Positions 26,805 to 35,976 of a DNA stretch of 64,000 bases are shown piece after piece. The stretch is taken from contig NZ_JADKYB010000002.1 in the NCBI RefSeq assembly GCF_016918855.1, positions 1 through 64,000 of the forward strand. The letters are read 5' to 3'. The position numbers were made by a program, and so were the translations under genes. The notes under the pieces are model-generated. The model saw only the letters and a program-made list of their open reading frames with translations, did no database searches and was not told where the DNA came from. Position 1 is the first letter of the stretch, and every line of letters begins with the position of its first letter. The stretch comes from Actinacidiphila acididurans. GTDB taxonomy: Bacteria > Actinomycetota > Actinomycetes > Streptomycetales > Streptomycetaceae.

Positions 26805-27656
26805 ATGGTTTCAGCCGCATGCCGGCCAAGTGACCAGGCCGCCGCACAGCAGGCCGCCGCGCCGTATCTGGACTGGGCCGAATGGTCCGGGAAGAAGGAC
26901 GCGAAGGCCGACCTCGGCGTGCCTGTCCCCGGTGCAATATCCTCCCAGACGAGCGGGTCAGCGTATGGCCTCGCAGGCGTCACCAAGGAGGTGGGTCCGG
27001 TCACCGGCACCGACGACAGCACGGCGAGCACCGCGGGTGCGTCCGGCCAGACGGCACAGGAGAGCGACCTGGAGCGCACGGCGCGCTTCGAACGCGACGC
27101 CCTGGGCTACCTGGACCAGATGTACTCTGCCGCGCTGCGGATGACCCGTAACCCGGCCGACGCGGAGGATCTGGTCCAGGAGACGTACGCGAAGGCGTAT
27201 GCCTCGTTCCACCAGTTCCGCGAGGGCACCAACCTCAAGGCGTGGCTGTACCGCATCCTCACCAACAGCTTCATCAACTCCTACCGCAAGAAGCAGCGCG
27301 AGCCGCTGCGCAGCGGCGCGGAGGAGATCGAGGACTGGCAGCTCGCCCGCGCCGAGTCCCACATGTCGACCGGTCTGCGGTCGGCCGAGGCCCAGGCGCT
27401 GGACCACCTTCCGGACTCCGACGTGAAGGCGGCCCTTCAGGCGATCCCCGAGGAGTTCCGCATCGCGGTCTATCTCGCGGACGTCGAGGGCTTTGCCTAC
27501 AAGGAGATCGCGGACATCATGGGTACACCCATCGGCACGGTGATGTCCCGGCTGCACCGCGGACGTCGCCAGTTGCGCGAGCTGCTCGAGGACTACGCCC
27601 GGGACCGCGGGCTCGTCCCGGCGGGCGCGGCAGACGAGAAGGGCGCGGATTCATGA
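26805..27656 (+). CDS. sigR: ECF sigma factor SigR (thiol-oxidative stress), with long-isoform start
   Basis: The RNA polymerase sigma factor controlling the disulphide-stress response. Region 2 ([35 protein letters not shown]) and region 4 ([31 protein letters not shown]) are nearly identical to S. coelicolor SigR. The ordinary protein starts at the GTG at 26991 (221 residues). An in-frame ATG at 26805 with GAGAGG 8 bp upstream adds 62 residues, giving 283, and corresponds to the unstable isoform sigma-R-prime known in S. coelicolor. The 3' end overlaps rsrA by four bases. Free SigR activates its own upstream promoter. Confidence 0.95.
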   Translation: MVSAACRPSDQAAAQQAAAPYLDWAEWSGKKDAKADLGVPVPGAISSQTSGSAYGLAGVTKEVGPVTGTDDSTASTAGASGQTAQESDLERTARFERDALGYLDQMYSAALRMTRNPADAEDLVQETYAKAYASFHQFREGTNLKAWLYRILTNSFINSYRKKQREPLRSGAEEIEDWQLARAESHMSTGLRSAEAQALDHLPDSDVKAALQAIPEEFRIAVYLADVEGFAYKEIADIMGTPIGTVMSRLHRGRRQLRELLEDYARDRGLVPAGAADEKGADS

Positions 27657-27955
27657 GTTGCGGCCACCCGCACGCGACGGACTGCTCCGAGGTGCTCGAC
27701 CACCTCTACGAGTATCTCGACGACGAGATGTCCGACGACGCCTGCGCCAAGTTCCGGGAGCACTTCGACGAGTGCGCCCCGTGCCTGGAGAAGTACGGCC
27801 TCGAGGCGGCCGTCAAGAAGCTGGTCAAGCGGTGCTGCGGGTCCGACGACGTACCCACCGACCTGCGCTCGAAGGTGCTGATGCGGATCGAGCTGATCCG
27901 GGCCGGCGAGGCCGTGGGGGAGGCCGGGAGCGTCACGCAGGCGCCCTCGGCCTGA
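27653..27955 (+). CDS. rsrA: Zinc-binding anti-sigma factor RsrA
   Basis: A 100-residue ZAS-family redox switch that holds SigR inactive when reduced. The cysteine pattern equals that of S. coelicolor RsrA: Cys3, Cys11, Cys31, His37, Cys41, Cys44, Cys61 and Cys62, with the HxxxCxxC motif at 37-44. Oxidation forms a disulphide, expels zinc and frees SigR. The start ATG at 27653 overlaps the sigR stop (ATGA), giving coupled synthesis of the pair. A strong hairpin follows. Confidence 0.96.
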   Translation: MSCGHPHATDCSEVLDHLYEYLDDEMSDDACAKFREHFDECAPCLEKYGLEAAVKKLVKRCCGSDDVPTDLRSKVLMRIELIRAGEAVGEAGSVTQAPSA

Positions 27956-27984
27956 GCGACCACATCGCTGCTACGGACCGTTCA

Positions 27985-28026
27985 AGGGGTCCGCGTCTCA
28001 CTCGTGCGGGTGAGATGCGGACCCCT
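27985..28026 (+). terminator. Terminator after sigR-rsrA
   Basis: A long imperfect inverted repeat, AGGGGTCCGC-N2-CTCAC paired with GTGAG-N2-GCGGACCCCT around a short loop, lies 29 bp after rsrA and ends in CTGTTC. Confidence 0.8.
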
Positions 28027-28247
28027 GTTCATAGCGGGACGCGACAGGAACCACCCGAACCGGGGTACCGGCGCGGGGCCCCACCAGGGCATGGTTGGAT
28101 GCCGATCGGGACGGCGACCCGGCCGGTCCCGGCCGCATGCGCCCGGGAGAGCCGGTTTTCGGGCTGAGACAGCCGACAGAATGTGCAAGGTTGGTGTCGT
28201 ACGGGGGGACGTGATCGTGGTGCGGGAAGGCGACGTCCTGGCAGGGA

Positions 28248-29285
28248 ATGGGCCGATCGGGCAGGCGGGTATCGACGTTGAAGATCTTCGGTAAAGTGCG
28301 GCACCGGCCGTCGCCCACCTGGCGCCAGGCCACCGACCGGGCGTTCTCGCTGATCGACGACGGCCGCTACGAGGACGCGGGCGCCCTGCTGACCCGCGCC
28401 GCCGACCTGGAGCCGTGGCTGTCGGAGTCCTGGTACAACCTCGCGCTGCTGCACAAGTTCCGGCACGACTGGGCGCAGGCCCGCATCGCCGGGCTGCGCG
28501 CGGTGGCCCTGCTGGACCGCCCGGCCGGGGCTCCCGACTGGTGGAACCTGGGCATCGCCGCCACCGCGCTGCAGGACTGGCCGCTCGCCCGGCGCGCCTG
28601 GCAGGCGTACGGGCTGCGGATGCCGGCCGGTACCGCGGACCGGATCGGCGAGGAGTCGGTGCGGATGCCGCTGGGCAGCGCCACCGTACGGCTGTCCCCG
28701 GAGGGCGAGGCCGAGGTGGTCTGGGGCCGCCGGCTGGACCCGGCCCGGATAGAGGTGCTGTCCATTCCGCTGCCGTCCTCCGGCCGCCGCTGGGGCGAGG
28801 TCGTGCTGCACGACGGGGTCCCGCACGGCGAGCGGGCCACCGCCGACGCGCTCGGCGGCCCGGCGGTCTACCCGGTCTTCGACGAGATCGAGCTGTGGGC
28901 ACCCTCGCCGGTGCCCACCTGGCTGGTGCTGCTGGAGGCCGCCGACGAGTCCGACCGGGACGCGCTGGAACGGCTGGCCGCCGAGGCCGGATACGCGGCG
29001 GAGGACTGGTCCTCCTCGGTCCGGCTGCTGTGCCGCACCTGCTCGGAGAGCCGGATGCCCACCGACGACGGCTCGGCCGCCACCCGCGACCCGCACGACC
29101 AGGGCGAACCCGGCCACCCCGGTCACCTCAGCCACCTCAGCCACGGCAGCGAGGGACCCCAGTGGTCCACGGAACGCGAGTGCGGCATCGCCGCCCCCGC
29201 CGCCCTCGTCCGCGGCCTGCTCGACAGCTGGGTCGCCGACAGCCCGGACACCCGCGACTGGCGGGACCTCGAAGAGGTCTGCTGA
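28248..29285 (+). CDS. Tetratricopeptide-repeat protein
   Basis: About 345 residues. The N-terminal ~120 residues hold TPR-like helices ([40 protein letters not shown]). A middle beta-rich part follows, and then a Cys-containing segment ([12 protein letters not shown]), a His/Gly-rich linker and a C-terminal helix. The function is unknown; a homologue regularly follows rsrA in streptomycetes as far as I recall. Start choice is uncertain: the ATG at 28248 is used, but a TTG at 28278 ([12 protein letters not shown]) begins where the family seems conserved. It lies downstream of the rsrA terminator and upstream of def. Confidence 0.75.
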   Translation: MGRSGRRVSTLKIFGKVRHRPSPTWRQATDRAFSLIDDGRYEDAGALLTRAADLEPWLSESWYNLALLHKFRHDWAQARIAGLRAVALLDRPAGAPDWWNLGIAATALQDWPLARRAWQAYGLRMPAGTADRIGEESVRMPLGSATVRLSPEGEAEVVWGRRLDPARIEVLSIPLPSSGRRWGEVVLHDGVPHGERATADALGGPAVYPVFDEIELWAPSPVPTWLVLLEAADESDRDALERLAAEAGYAAEDWSSSVRLLCRTCSESRMPTDDGSAATRDPHDQGEPGHPGHLSHLSHGSEGPQWSTERECGIAAPAALVRGLLDSWVADSPDTRDWRDLEEVC

Positions 29286-29394
29286 AGCCCGCTCGAGACC
29301 CGCTTTGTGGCTCGGATCGGCCGTGCCCACTTGCGGGGCACCGTACCCTGGGAAGGATCACAACCAGCAGGATCCGGGAAGGCGTACGGCGGAG

Positions 29395-30018
29395 ATGTCC
29401 CAGCAGCAGACCGAGCAGGACCAGGCGTTCACCGACGACGCGACGGACGCCGAGGCCCGTGAGCAGGCGTACCGGGAGCGGGGTACGGTCCGCCCGATCA
29501 CCGTGGTCGGCAACCCGGTGCTGCACCGCGAGTGCCGGGACGTCACCTCCTTCGACGAGGAGTTGGCCGCGCTCGTCGACGACATGTTCGCCAGCCAGCG
29601 CGCCGCCGAGGGCGTGGGCCTGGCCGCCAACCAGATCGGCGTCGACCTGAAGGTCTTCGTCTACGACTGCCCGGACGACGACAACGTCCGGCACGTCGGC
29701 GTGGTGTGCAACCCGGTGCTGGAGGAAGTGCCGGCCGACAAGCGGCGGCTGGACGACTCCAACGAGGGCTGCCTGTCCGTGCCGGGCGCCTACATGGAGC
29801 TGGCCCGCCCCGACTACGCCGTCGTCCGCGGCCAGGACGCCCAGGGCAACCCCATCCGCGTCCGCGGCACCGGGTACTTCGCGCGCTGCCTCCAGCACGA
29901 GACGGACCACCTCTACGGGCGGCTCTACATCGACCGCCTCTCCAAGCGCGAACGCAAGGACGTGATGCGGCAGATGGCCGAGACTACGCCCAAGTTCGCG
30001 ACGGTCCCGAACGACTGA
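29395..30018 (+). CDS. def: Peptide deformylase
   Basis: A 207-residue enzyme removing the N-formyl group from nascent proteins. All three motifs are intact: GVGLAANQ (73-80), EGCLSVP (124-130, metal ligand Cys126) and HETDH (168-172, two His ligands and the catalytic Glu). An N-terminal extension of about 35 residues, rich in Asp, Glu and Gln, precedes the fold, as in other streptomycete paralogues. The ATG at 29395 has GGCGGAG directly upstream. It follows the TPR gene by about 110 bp. Confidence 0.95.
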   Translation: MSQQQTEQDQAFTDDATDAEAREQAYRERGTVRPITVVGNPVLHRECRDVTSFDEELAALVDDMFASQRAAEGVGLAANQIGVDLKVFVYDCPDDDNVRHVGVVCNPVLEEVPADKRRLDDSNEGCLSVPGAYMELARPDYAVVRGQDAQGNPIRVRGTGYFARCLQHETDHLYGRLYIDRLSKRERKDVMRQMAETTPKFATVPND

Positions 30019-30226
30019 CCCGGCGCCCGGTCCCGGATTCCGTCCCCTTCTCGCTGCCGGCCCCGGCCCCGGCTCTGTCCGGCTGTCCGGGGCCGGACCT
30101 CTGCCGCGCCTGCGCGCGCTCTATCTGCTTGGTGATCCTGCGGTCGGCCAGCAGCCACAGCCCCGGGACGAAGGTCAGGGCCAGCAGCAGCGCGCCCAGC
30201 GCGGCGATGTCGAGTAGCACTGTCAT
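29984..30226 (-). CDS. Putative small membrane protein
   Basis: An 80-residue frame whose first 25 residues are hydrophobic ([24 protein letters not shown]), followed by the amphipathic segment [16 protein letters not shown] and a low-complexity tail. The N-terminal part looks like a genuine single-span protein. The tail overlaps the last 35 bp of def in antisense and may be unconstrained. It is divergent from the GlxA-type regulator, 91 bp start to start. I recognise no family. Confidence 0.4.
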   Translation of the reverse strand: MTVLLDIAALGALLLALTFVPGLWLLADRRITKQIERAQARQRSGPGQPDRAGAGAGSEKGTESGTGRRVSRSGPSRTWA

Positions 30227-30316
30227 GAGTCAACCGTGCCGTCGGTGATGACATCCTGCCCAGTGGCAGGACTGTCGTACTACCGCAACATCCTGCCACG
30301 TGGCACGCTGGGTTCC

Positions 30317-31312
30317 ATGCTGCAGAACGTGGTGGCCGTGGTGCTCGACGGTGTGCATCCGTTCGAGCTCGGCGTGGTCTGCGAGGTGTTCGGGCTGGAC
30401 CGCGGCGACGAGGGGCTGCCGGTCTACGACTTCGCGGTCGTCTCGGCGGAGGGCCGCGAACTGTCCACCCACGCCGGGTTCGGGCTGGTCGCCGACCCCG
30501 ACCTGTCCCGGCTCGAACAGGCGGACCTGATCGCCGTACCCGCCGGCGACTCCTACGCCGTACGGGACTTCCCGCCGGAACTGCTGGCCGCGCTGCGCGC
30601 CGCCGTCGACCGGGGCGCCACCGTGCTCAGCGTGTGCGCCGGCGTCTTCGTGCTCGCCGCCGCCGGACTCCTGGACGGCCGGCGGTGCGCAGCGCACTGG
30701 CGGCACACCGAGGAACTGGCCCGCCGCTACCCCCGGGCCCAGGTCGAGGGCGACGTCCTCTACGTCGACGACACCGGCGTCGTCACCTCGGCCGGCACCG
30801 CCGCCGGCATCGACGCCTGCCTCCACCTCGTACGCAAGGAACAGGGCACCGCCGTCGCCAACGGCATCGCCCGCCGCATGGTGGTCCCGCCCCACCGCGA
30901 GGGCGGCCAGGCGCAGTACGTCGACCGGCCGTTGCCGCGTGCCAAGACCGACACGGTGGGTCAGGTTCTCTCCTGGATGGAGCGGCACCTGGACCGCGAG
31001 GTCACGATTGAGGACCTCGCGGCCCGGGCGCACATGTCGCCCCGAACCTTCGCCCGTCGCTTCCAGCAGGAGACCGGGACGACGCCCTATCGCTGGCTTC
31101 TCGGGCAAAGGGTGCTTCTGGCCCGGGAATTGCTCGAGGGTACGGACGAGACGATCGATGCGATTTCCGTTCGGGCCGGGTTCGGTAATGCGGCGACCTT
31201 GCGGCATCACTTCGCCCGGTGGACCGGGACGACCCCCCACGCCTACAGGCGCGCCTTTGCGGGAAGCCGGTTCGCCGGGAGTACTCAGGGGCGCGGGGAA
31301 CTGCGCGACTAG
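30317..31312 (+). CDS. GlxA-family transcriptional regulator (DJ-1/PfpI plus AraC)
   Basis: A 331-residue regulator with an N-terminal DJ-1/PfpI-like domain (residues ~1-170; the Cys elbow is VLSVCAGVFVLA) and a C-terminal AraC double helix-turn-helix (~215-315; LAARAHMSPRTFARRFQQE and ISVRAGFGNAATLRHHF). The DJ-1 domain in this family senses metabolites and is usually not proteolytic. The ATG at 30317 is used. The last ~14 residues (GSTQGRGELRD end) and the stop codon are encoded by a copy of the dispersed repeat, so the natural C-terminus has probably been replaced. Confidence 0.88.
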   Translation: MLQNVVAVVLDGVHPFELGVVCEVFGLDRGDEGLPVYDFAVVSAEGRELSTHAGFGLVADPDLSRLEQADLIAVPAGDSYAVRDFPPELLAALRAAVDRGATVLSVCAGVFVLAAAGLLDGRRCAAHWRHTEELARRYPRAQVEGDVLYVDDTGVVTSAGTAAGIDACLHLVRKEQGTAVANGIARRMVVPPHREGGQAQYVDRPLPRAKTDTVGQVLSWMERHLDREVTIEDLAARAHMSPRTFARRFQQETGTTPYRWLLGQRVLLARELLEGTDETIDAISVRAGFGNAATLRHHFARWTGTTPHAYRRAFAGSRFAGSTQGRGELRD

Positions 31313-31470
31313 CCCAATTCCGGGCTGAGGGTCGTCACCGCCCCAAAGGGGCAATTGCTGTCGTTCCCGGGCCACCGGCCGTCAGTGGTTGCTCGCGCAG
31401 TTCCCCGCGCCCCTGGGTATTCCGGTGTTGCCGCACCGCGCACGGATCCCCGCGCCCCTTGGGTACTCCG
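31268..31470. repeat. Composite dispersed repeat element overlapping a 3' coding end
   Basis: An inverted core, AGGGGCGCGGGGAACTGCGC plus GA (31287-31308), lies inside the GlxA gene end. A direct core lies at 31392-31414, so the two cores form 22-bp inverted arms. Between them are CCAAAGGGGCAATTGCTGTC and CCACCGGCCGTCAGTGGTTG, blocks shared with the element at 25168. A partial third core (CCCCGCGCCCCTTGGGTACT) follows near 31449. The symporter gene converges on it. Confidence 0.75.
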
Positions 31471-31481
31471 GGGCGAAGCCC

Positions 31482-33146
31482 CTACGCCCCTGCGGGTTCG
31501 GGCAGGCCCGGCGGCACTCCCGGCTCGCCCGGCTTCGGGGAGGTGCCCGGGAGAGGGGCGGGATCTTCCGTGTCCAGGACGTAATCCTCGCGTGCCGTTT
31601 CGTCGACCCCGGCGGGAGCCCGAAGCGCGTTCAGGACAACGGAAAGGACGAGCACGATCGCGATGTTGAGGACGAACGCGGTCAGGCCGATGTAGCCCTT
31701 TTCGCCGATGCCCGGGATGACATCGGAATTGCCGCCGAAGTGGGACTGGGTGGCGGAGGACTGGTCGTACGCCTTCCACGTGCCGTAGGCCATGCCGGCG
31801 GCCCAGCCGGCGAGCAGGGCCCAGCGGTGGAACCAGCGGGTGAAGAGGCCGCCGACGATGGCCGGGACGGTCTGGAGGATCCAGATGCCGCCCAGGAGTT
31901 GGAAGTTGATGGCCACCGTCTTGTCCATGGCGAGCACGAAGACCAGGGCGCCGACCTTGACGACCAGGGAGACCAGCTTGGAGACGCGGGTCTCCTGCTC
32001 GGGTGTGGCGTCGGGCTTGATCAGGTCCTTGTAGATGTTGCGGGTGAAGAGGTTGGCCGCGGCGATGGACATGATGGCGGCCGGCACCAGGGCGCCGATC
32101 CCGACCGCCGCGAAGGCGACGCCGGCGAACCAGGAGGGGAACATGTTCTCGAAGAGCTGCGGGATGGCGAGCTGGGCGTTGTAGCCCTTGATGCCCTTGC
32201 CGACGCCGTCGGCGATCGCCATGAAGCCGAGCATGGCCAGCAGGCCGAGCATGAGCGAGTACAGCGGCAGGATCGTGGTGTTGCGCCGTACCACGTTGCG
32301 GCTCTTGCTGGAGAGCACCGCGGTGACCGAGTGCGGGTACAGGAAGAGCGCCATCGCCGAGCCCATGGCCAGCGTGGCGTACGCCCATTGGGCCTTGGGC
32401 CCGGACACCAGGGAGCCGCGTGGCTGTTTGGTCACCGGGTTCTGCACGGCGTAGGCGGTCTTGGCCGAGTGGAAGATGTCGTGGAAGCCGCCCAGCTTGT
32501 ACGGGATGTAGATGATCGCCACGATGATCACGATGTAGATCAACGCGTCCTTGACGAAGGCGATCAGCGCCGGGGCCCGCAGCCCGGAGGAGTAGGTGTA
32601 GGCGGCGAGCACGCCGAAGGCGATGAACAGCGGCAGGTCCTTGGCGAACCAGTTGCCGCTGTTGCCGATGCCCATCACGTTCAGCACCGCCTGGATGCCG
32701 ACGAGTTGCAGGGCGATGTACGGCATGGTGGCCACGATGCCGGTGAGCGCGACCGCCACCGACAGGCTCTTGGAGCCGAACCGCCCGCGGATGAAGTCCG
32801 ACGAGGTCACGTACCCGTGCTTGCGGGAGACCGACCACAGCCGGGGCAGGAACAGGAACACCAGCGGGTAGGCCAGGATCGTGTACGGCAGGGCGAAGAA
32901 GCCGGACGCGCCGGCGCCGTAGACCGCGGCCGGGACGGCGACGAAGGTGTATGCGGTGTACAGGTCGCCGCCGAGCAGGAACCAGGTGACCCAGGTGCCG
33001 AAGCTGCGCCCGCCCAGGCCCCATTCGTCCAGGTGCAGGGCGTTCTCGGCGCGCCGCCAGCGGGCGGCCATGAAGCCCAGCACCGTGACGGCCAGGAAGA
33101 AGGCGATGCAGACGCCGAGCGCGACGCCGTTGACTCCGTTCTTCAT
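31482..33146 (-). CDS. Sodium:solute symporter (SSS family, MctP-like)
   Basis: A 554-residue membrane protein with about thirteen hydrophobic helices. The N-terminus carries the WGLGGRSFGTWVTWFLLGGD segment characteristic of SSS transporters, followed by LYTAYTFVAVPAAVYG; NLFTRNIYK occurs in the middle. Actinobacterial relatives resemble the monocarboxylate permease MctP, so organic-acid uptake is likely but the substrate is not fixed by sequence. The C-terminal 40 residues are acidic and Pro-rich, cytosolic. The ATG at 33146 overlaps the stop of the DUF3311 gene (ATGA). Confidence 0.88.
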   Translation of the reverse strand: MKNGVNGVALGVCIAFFLAVTVLGFMAARWRRAENALHLDEWGLGGRSFGTWVTWFLLGGDLYTAYTFVAVPAAVYGAGASGFFALPYTILAYPLVFLFLPRLWSVSRKHGYVTSSDFIRGRFGSKSLSVAVALTGIVATMPYIALQLVGIQAVLNVMGIGNSGNWFAKDLPLFIAFGVLAAYTYSSGLRAPALIAFVKDALIYIVIIVAIIYIPYKLGGFHDIFHSAKTAYAVQNPVTKQPRGSLVSGPKAQWAYATLAMGSAMALFLYPHSVTAVLSSKSRNVVRRNTTILPLYSLMLGLLAMLGFMAIADGVGKGIKGYNAQLAIPQLFENMFPSWFAGVAFAAVGIGALVPAAIMSIAAANLFTRNIYKDLIKPDATPEQETRVSKLVSLVVKVGALVFVLAMDKTVAINFQLLGGIWILQTVPAIVGGLFTRWFHRWALLAGWAAGMAYGTWKAYDQSSATQSHFGGNSDVIPGIGEKGYIGLTAFVLNIAIVLVLSVVLNALRAPAGVDETAREDYVLDTEDPAPLPGTSPKPGEPGVPPGLPEPAGA

Positions 33147-33418
33147 CGGGCCGCACCCCCCTCGCGGGCGGCGCGCTGCGCCCGCTCCTCGGCACGTACC
33201 AGGAGGTAGGCGGTGTAGGTCAGCGCGGCGGACACCGGGACCCAGGCCATCTGGTACCAGTAGAAGAAGGGGATGCCGATGAACTCAGGAGTCGTCCGCG
33301 CGTAGGAGTTGACCCACAGCAGCGCGACGAACGGAATGACGATGCAGATCCCGGCCAGGGCCCGCCTGGGCGTGACGAGCGGTGGCCGATCTGCCGAGTC
33401 CGGCCGATCTTGCGACAT
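33143..33418 (-). CDS. DUF3311 small membrane protein
   Basis: A 91-residue protein with two membrane helices (residues ~23-40 and ~54-72; the loop PFFYWYQMAWVPVS is typical for DUF3311). These proteins are almost always encoded directly before an SSS symporter and are presumed to be a small accessory subunit; that role is inferred from context. The ATG at 33418 has GGGAG 8 bp upstream, and the stop overlaps the symporter start by four bases, so both are translated together. Confidence 0.88.
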   Translation of the reverse strand: MSQDRPDSADRPPLVTPRRALAGICIVIPFVALLWVNSYARTTPEFIGIPFFYWYQMAWVPVSAALTYTAYLLVRAEERAQRAAREGGAAR

Positions 33419-33534
33419 AGATGGTGCTCCCATCCCCTAGAGCTGCGGCTGTTGCCCGCGAGAATCTAGGGGAGTGGACCGACAGTCGTCACTACTTGTG
33501 CCGTTGTCAATCCGCTGGGCGGCTGATGTTGCTG

Positions 33535-34302
33535 TCAATCTGCCGGGCGGCTGAGGCGCGCGACGAACTTGTAGCGGTCACCGCGGTAGACCGAGCGCAC
33601 CCACTCCACCGGTTCGCCGGTGGTGTCGATGGAGTGCCGGGAGAGCATCAGCATCGGCAGCCCGACGTCGGTGCCGAGCAGGCCGGCCTCCCGCGGGGTG
33701 GCCAGTGACGTCTCGATGGTCTCCTCGGCCTCGGCGAGCCGCACGTCGTACACCTCGGCCAGCGCGGTGTAGAGGGAGGTGTACTTGGCGAGGCTGCGGC
33801 GCAGCGCGGGGAAGCGCTTGGCGGACAGGTGGGTGGTCTCGATGGCCATCGGCTCGCCGTTGGCCAGCCGCAGCCGCTCGATCCGCAGCACCCTGCCGCC
33901 GGCCTTCATGTCCAGCAGCCCGGCCAGCCGGTCGTCGGCGGTGATGTAGCCGATGTCCAGCAGCTGCGAGGCCGGCTCCAGGCCCTGGGCGCGCATGTCC
34001 TCGGTGTACGAGGTCAGTTGGAGGGCCTGCGAGACCTTCGGTTTCGCCACGAAGGTGCCCTTGCCCTGGATACGCTCCAGCCGGCCCTCGACCACGAGTT
34101 CCTGGAGGGCCTGCCGGACGGTGGTGCGGGAGGTGTCGAACTCGGTGGCCAGGGTGCGCTCGGGCGGGACGGGGGTGCCGGGCGGCATGGTCTGGGTGAT
34201 GTCCAGCAGGTGGCGCTTGAGCCGGTAGTACTTGGGCACGCGCGCGGTGCGGCCCGCGGTGCCGTTCCCCGTGGTCTCCGCCGTCCCCGCGTCGCTGTCC
34301 AT
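33535..34302 (-). CDS. dasR: GntR/HutC-family aminosugar regulator DasR
   Basis: The 255-residue global repressor of chitin and GlcNAc use, which also links nutrition to development and antibiotic production in Streptomyces. The winged helix ([35 protein letters not shown]) and the effector domain starting with [18 protein letters not shown] are almost identical to S. coelicolor DasR. It binds dre sites and is released by glucosamine-6-phosphate and related phosphosugars. The ATG at 34302 has GGGAG 8 bp upstream; the only other in-frame start is 63 bp earlier and the extension looks non-conserved. It is divergent from dasA. Confidence 0.96.
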   Translation of the reverse strand: MDSDAGTAETTGNGTAGRTARVPKYYRLKRHLLDITQTMPPGTPVPPERTLATEFDTSRTTVRQALQELVVEGRLERIQGKGTFVAKPKVSQALQLTSYTEDMRAQGLEPASQLLDIGYITADDRLAGLLDMKAGGRVLRIERLRLANGEPMAIETTHLSAKRFPALRRSLAKYTSLYTALAEVYDVRLAEAEETIETSLATPREAGLLGTDVGLPMLMLSRHSIDTTGEPVEWVRSVYRGDRYKFVARLSRPAD

Positions 34303-34473
34303 GACGTCCACTCCCGACTGCTGTCGTGCTGCCGTCACCGGCTTCCTCCGTTGATTGCGGCTCACATGGTGGCACGGGCTGTCCTGGTGAAGGGAGGCAG
34401 TCCGGGGCCGGTCGCTCAGGTGTCGGTCCGATAACAGACCCGACCTGTGCTCTTATACACCCTTGACACCCCT

Positions 34474-34489
34474 AAAGGTCTAGGCCAAG
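34474..34489 (+). promoter_or_regulatory. dre operator 1 of the dasR-dasA region
   Basis: AAAGGTCTAGGCCAAG matches the DasR consensus ACTGGTCTAGACCACT in its palindromic core. It begins a few bases after TTGACA (34463-34468), a likely -35 box for dasA, so binding would block transcription of the transporter operon. The rest of the 315-bp gap 34303-34617 holds no gene. Confidence 0.8.
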
Positions 34490-34497
34490 CTCCGGTT

Positions 34498-34513
34498 ACT
34501 GGTCTACACCATT
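34498..34513 (+). promoter_or_regulatory. dre operator 2 of the dasR-dasA region
   Basis: ACTGGTCTACACCATT matches the dre consensus closely (one change inside TGGTCTAGACCA). Its centre lies 24 bp from the centre of dre 1, slightly more than two helical turns, which suits cooperative binding. Confidence 0.85.
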
Positions 34514-34617
34514 AAGGCCTACCCAGACCCACGAGCAGGACGCGGCTGTCACTTGTCGTGCGGTAACCGCCGATTCGGGCGGTGGGGGGAGTTTCGGGCA
34601 TCCTTGAGGAGGGTGGC

Positions 34618-35922
34618 GTGAAGCGCAAGCTCATCGCGGCGATCGGCGTCGCGGTCATGATCACTGGCATCGCGGCCTGCGGGTCCAGCAAGAAGGACGA
34701 CAACAAGGCCGGCGGCGGCTCTGCCGCGAAGTCCAGTGCCTCGTCGATCACCGTGTGGCTGACCGTCGACGCCCAGCACAACTGGCCGGAGCTGGTGAAG
34801 GCCGCGGACGACGCGCTGGTCGCCAAGCACCCGGGGCTGAAGGTCAATCACGAGTACTACGCCTGGCCGGACAAGAACGCCAAGCTCGACGCCGTGCTCG
34901 CCACCGACAAGGCGCCCGACGTGGTCGAGATGGGCAACACCGAGATGGTCGCCTACATGGCCGAAGGCGCCTTCGCCCAGATCGACCCCTCCAAGTTCGA
35001 CAACTCCGCCGCCTGGCTGGACGGCCTGAAGCAGTCGGTCACCTACGACGGCCAGGTCTACGGCGTCCCGTACTACGCCGCCGCCCGCATCGCCACCTGG
35101 CGCAAGGACATCGCCGCGGCCGCCGGCGTGACCACCACCCCCAAGACCTGGACCGAGCTGACCGGCGACCTGGACAAGATCCAGGCCAAGGAGGGCGCGA
35201 AGTTCAGCGCCTGGTACCAGCCCACCCGTGACTGGTACGCCGCGATGTCCTTCGTCTACGACGCCGGCGGCGCCATCGCCAAGCAGTCCGGCGGCCAGTG
35301 GAAGTCCTCGCTGGAGGACCCGGCCGCCATCCAGGGCCTGACCGCGTGGAAGAACGCCGAGGCCAAGTACATGCACGGCGACCTGACCAAGGACGAGTCC
35401 GACCGGTACATCGTCTACGGCCAGGGCAAGTCCGCGATGATCTACGCCCCCGGCTGGGAGGCGCCCTCCGCCGCCGACCCGAAGTTCGACAAGACCGGCG
35501 GCAAGCTCAAGACCAACCTGGTCAACTTCGTCATGCCCGGCCCGTCCGGCAAGGCGCTGCCGGTCTTCCTCGGCGGCTCGGACCTGGCCATCCCGACCAA
35601 GTCCAAGAACCAGGACCTGGCCGCGGAGTGGATCAACGACTTCACCGACACCAAGGGCCAGCAGGGCCTGATGGGCAAGGGCAACCTGCCCAACAACAAC
35701 ACCCAGCTCGCCACCCTCAAGGCGGACCCGGCCTCCGCGGTCACCGCGCAGGCGGCCGAGATCAGCTGGTTCGTGCCGACCGCGCCCGGCTGGGGCACGG
35801 TCGAGAAGCAGAACACGCTGCAGGACATGCTCCAGTCCATCGCCACGGGCAAGAAGTCGGTGCAGCAGGCGGCCAAGGACGCGGACGCCGCGATCGACAA
35901 GGTCATCAACGTCAAGAACTGA
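34618..35922 (+). CDS. dasA: Chitobiose-binding lipoprotein DasA
   Basis: A 434-residue ABC-transporter solute-binding protein for N,N'-diacetylchitobiose. It starts at the GTG at 34618, with GAGGAGGG just upstream, and has a lipoprotein signal with the lipobox IAAC, the lipid-attachment cysteine being Cys21. A Ser/Lys/Gly linker leads to the family 1 binding-protein fold (ITVWLTVDAQHNWPELV; VYGVPYYAAARIATWR). It acts at the outer face of the membrane with DasB and DasC and an ATPase encoded elsewhere, in Streptomyces MsiK. No ATPase gene is present in this operon, as expected. Confidence 0.95.
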   Translation: MKRKLIAAIGVAVMITGIAACGSSKKDDNKAGGGSAAKSSASSITVWLTVDAQHNWPELVKAADDALVAKHPGLKVNHEYYAWPDKNAKLDAVLATDKAPDVVEMGNTEMVAYMAEGAFAQIDPSKFDNSAAWLDGLKQSVTYDGQVYGVPYYAAARIATWRKDIAAAAGVTTTPKTWTELTGDLDKIQAKEGAKFSAWYQPTRDWYAAMSFVYDAGGAIAKQSGGQWKSSLEDPAAIQGLTAWKNAEAKYMHGDLTKDESDRYIVYGQGKSAMIYAPGWEAPSAADPKFDKTGGKLKTNLVNFVMPGPSGKALPVFLGGSDLAIPTKSKNQDLAAEWINDFTDTKGQQGLMGKGNLPNNNTQLATLKADPASAVTAQAAEISWFVPTAPGWGTVEKQNTLQDMLQSIATGKKSVQQAAKDADAAIDKVINVKN

Positions 35923-35976
35923 CCCGGCCCCACGATCCGCCCCGCACCACGACCAGGGACGCCTGAGGAGCACGTG

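Noticed and set aside
28243-28265. GGGAAT before the TPR gene as a second SigR promoter
   Set aside because: With 18 or 19 bp spacing the second box reads GGT or GTA, not GTT, and the GGGAAT overlaps the proposed start codon.
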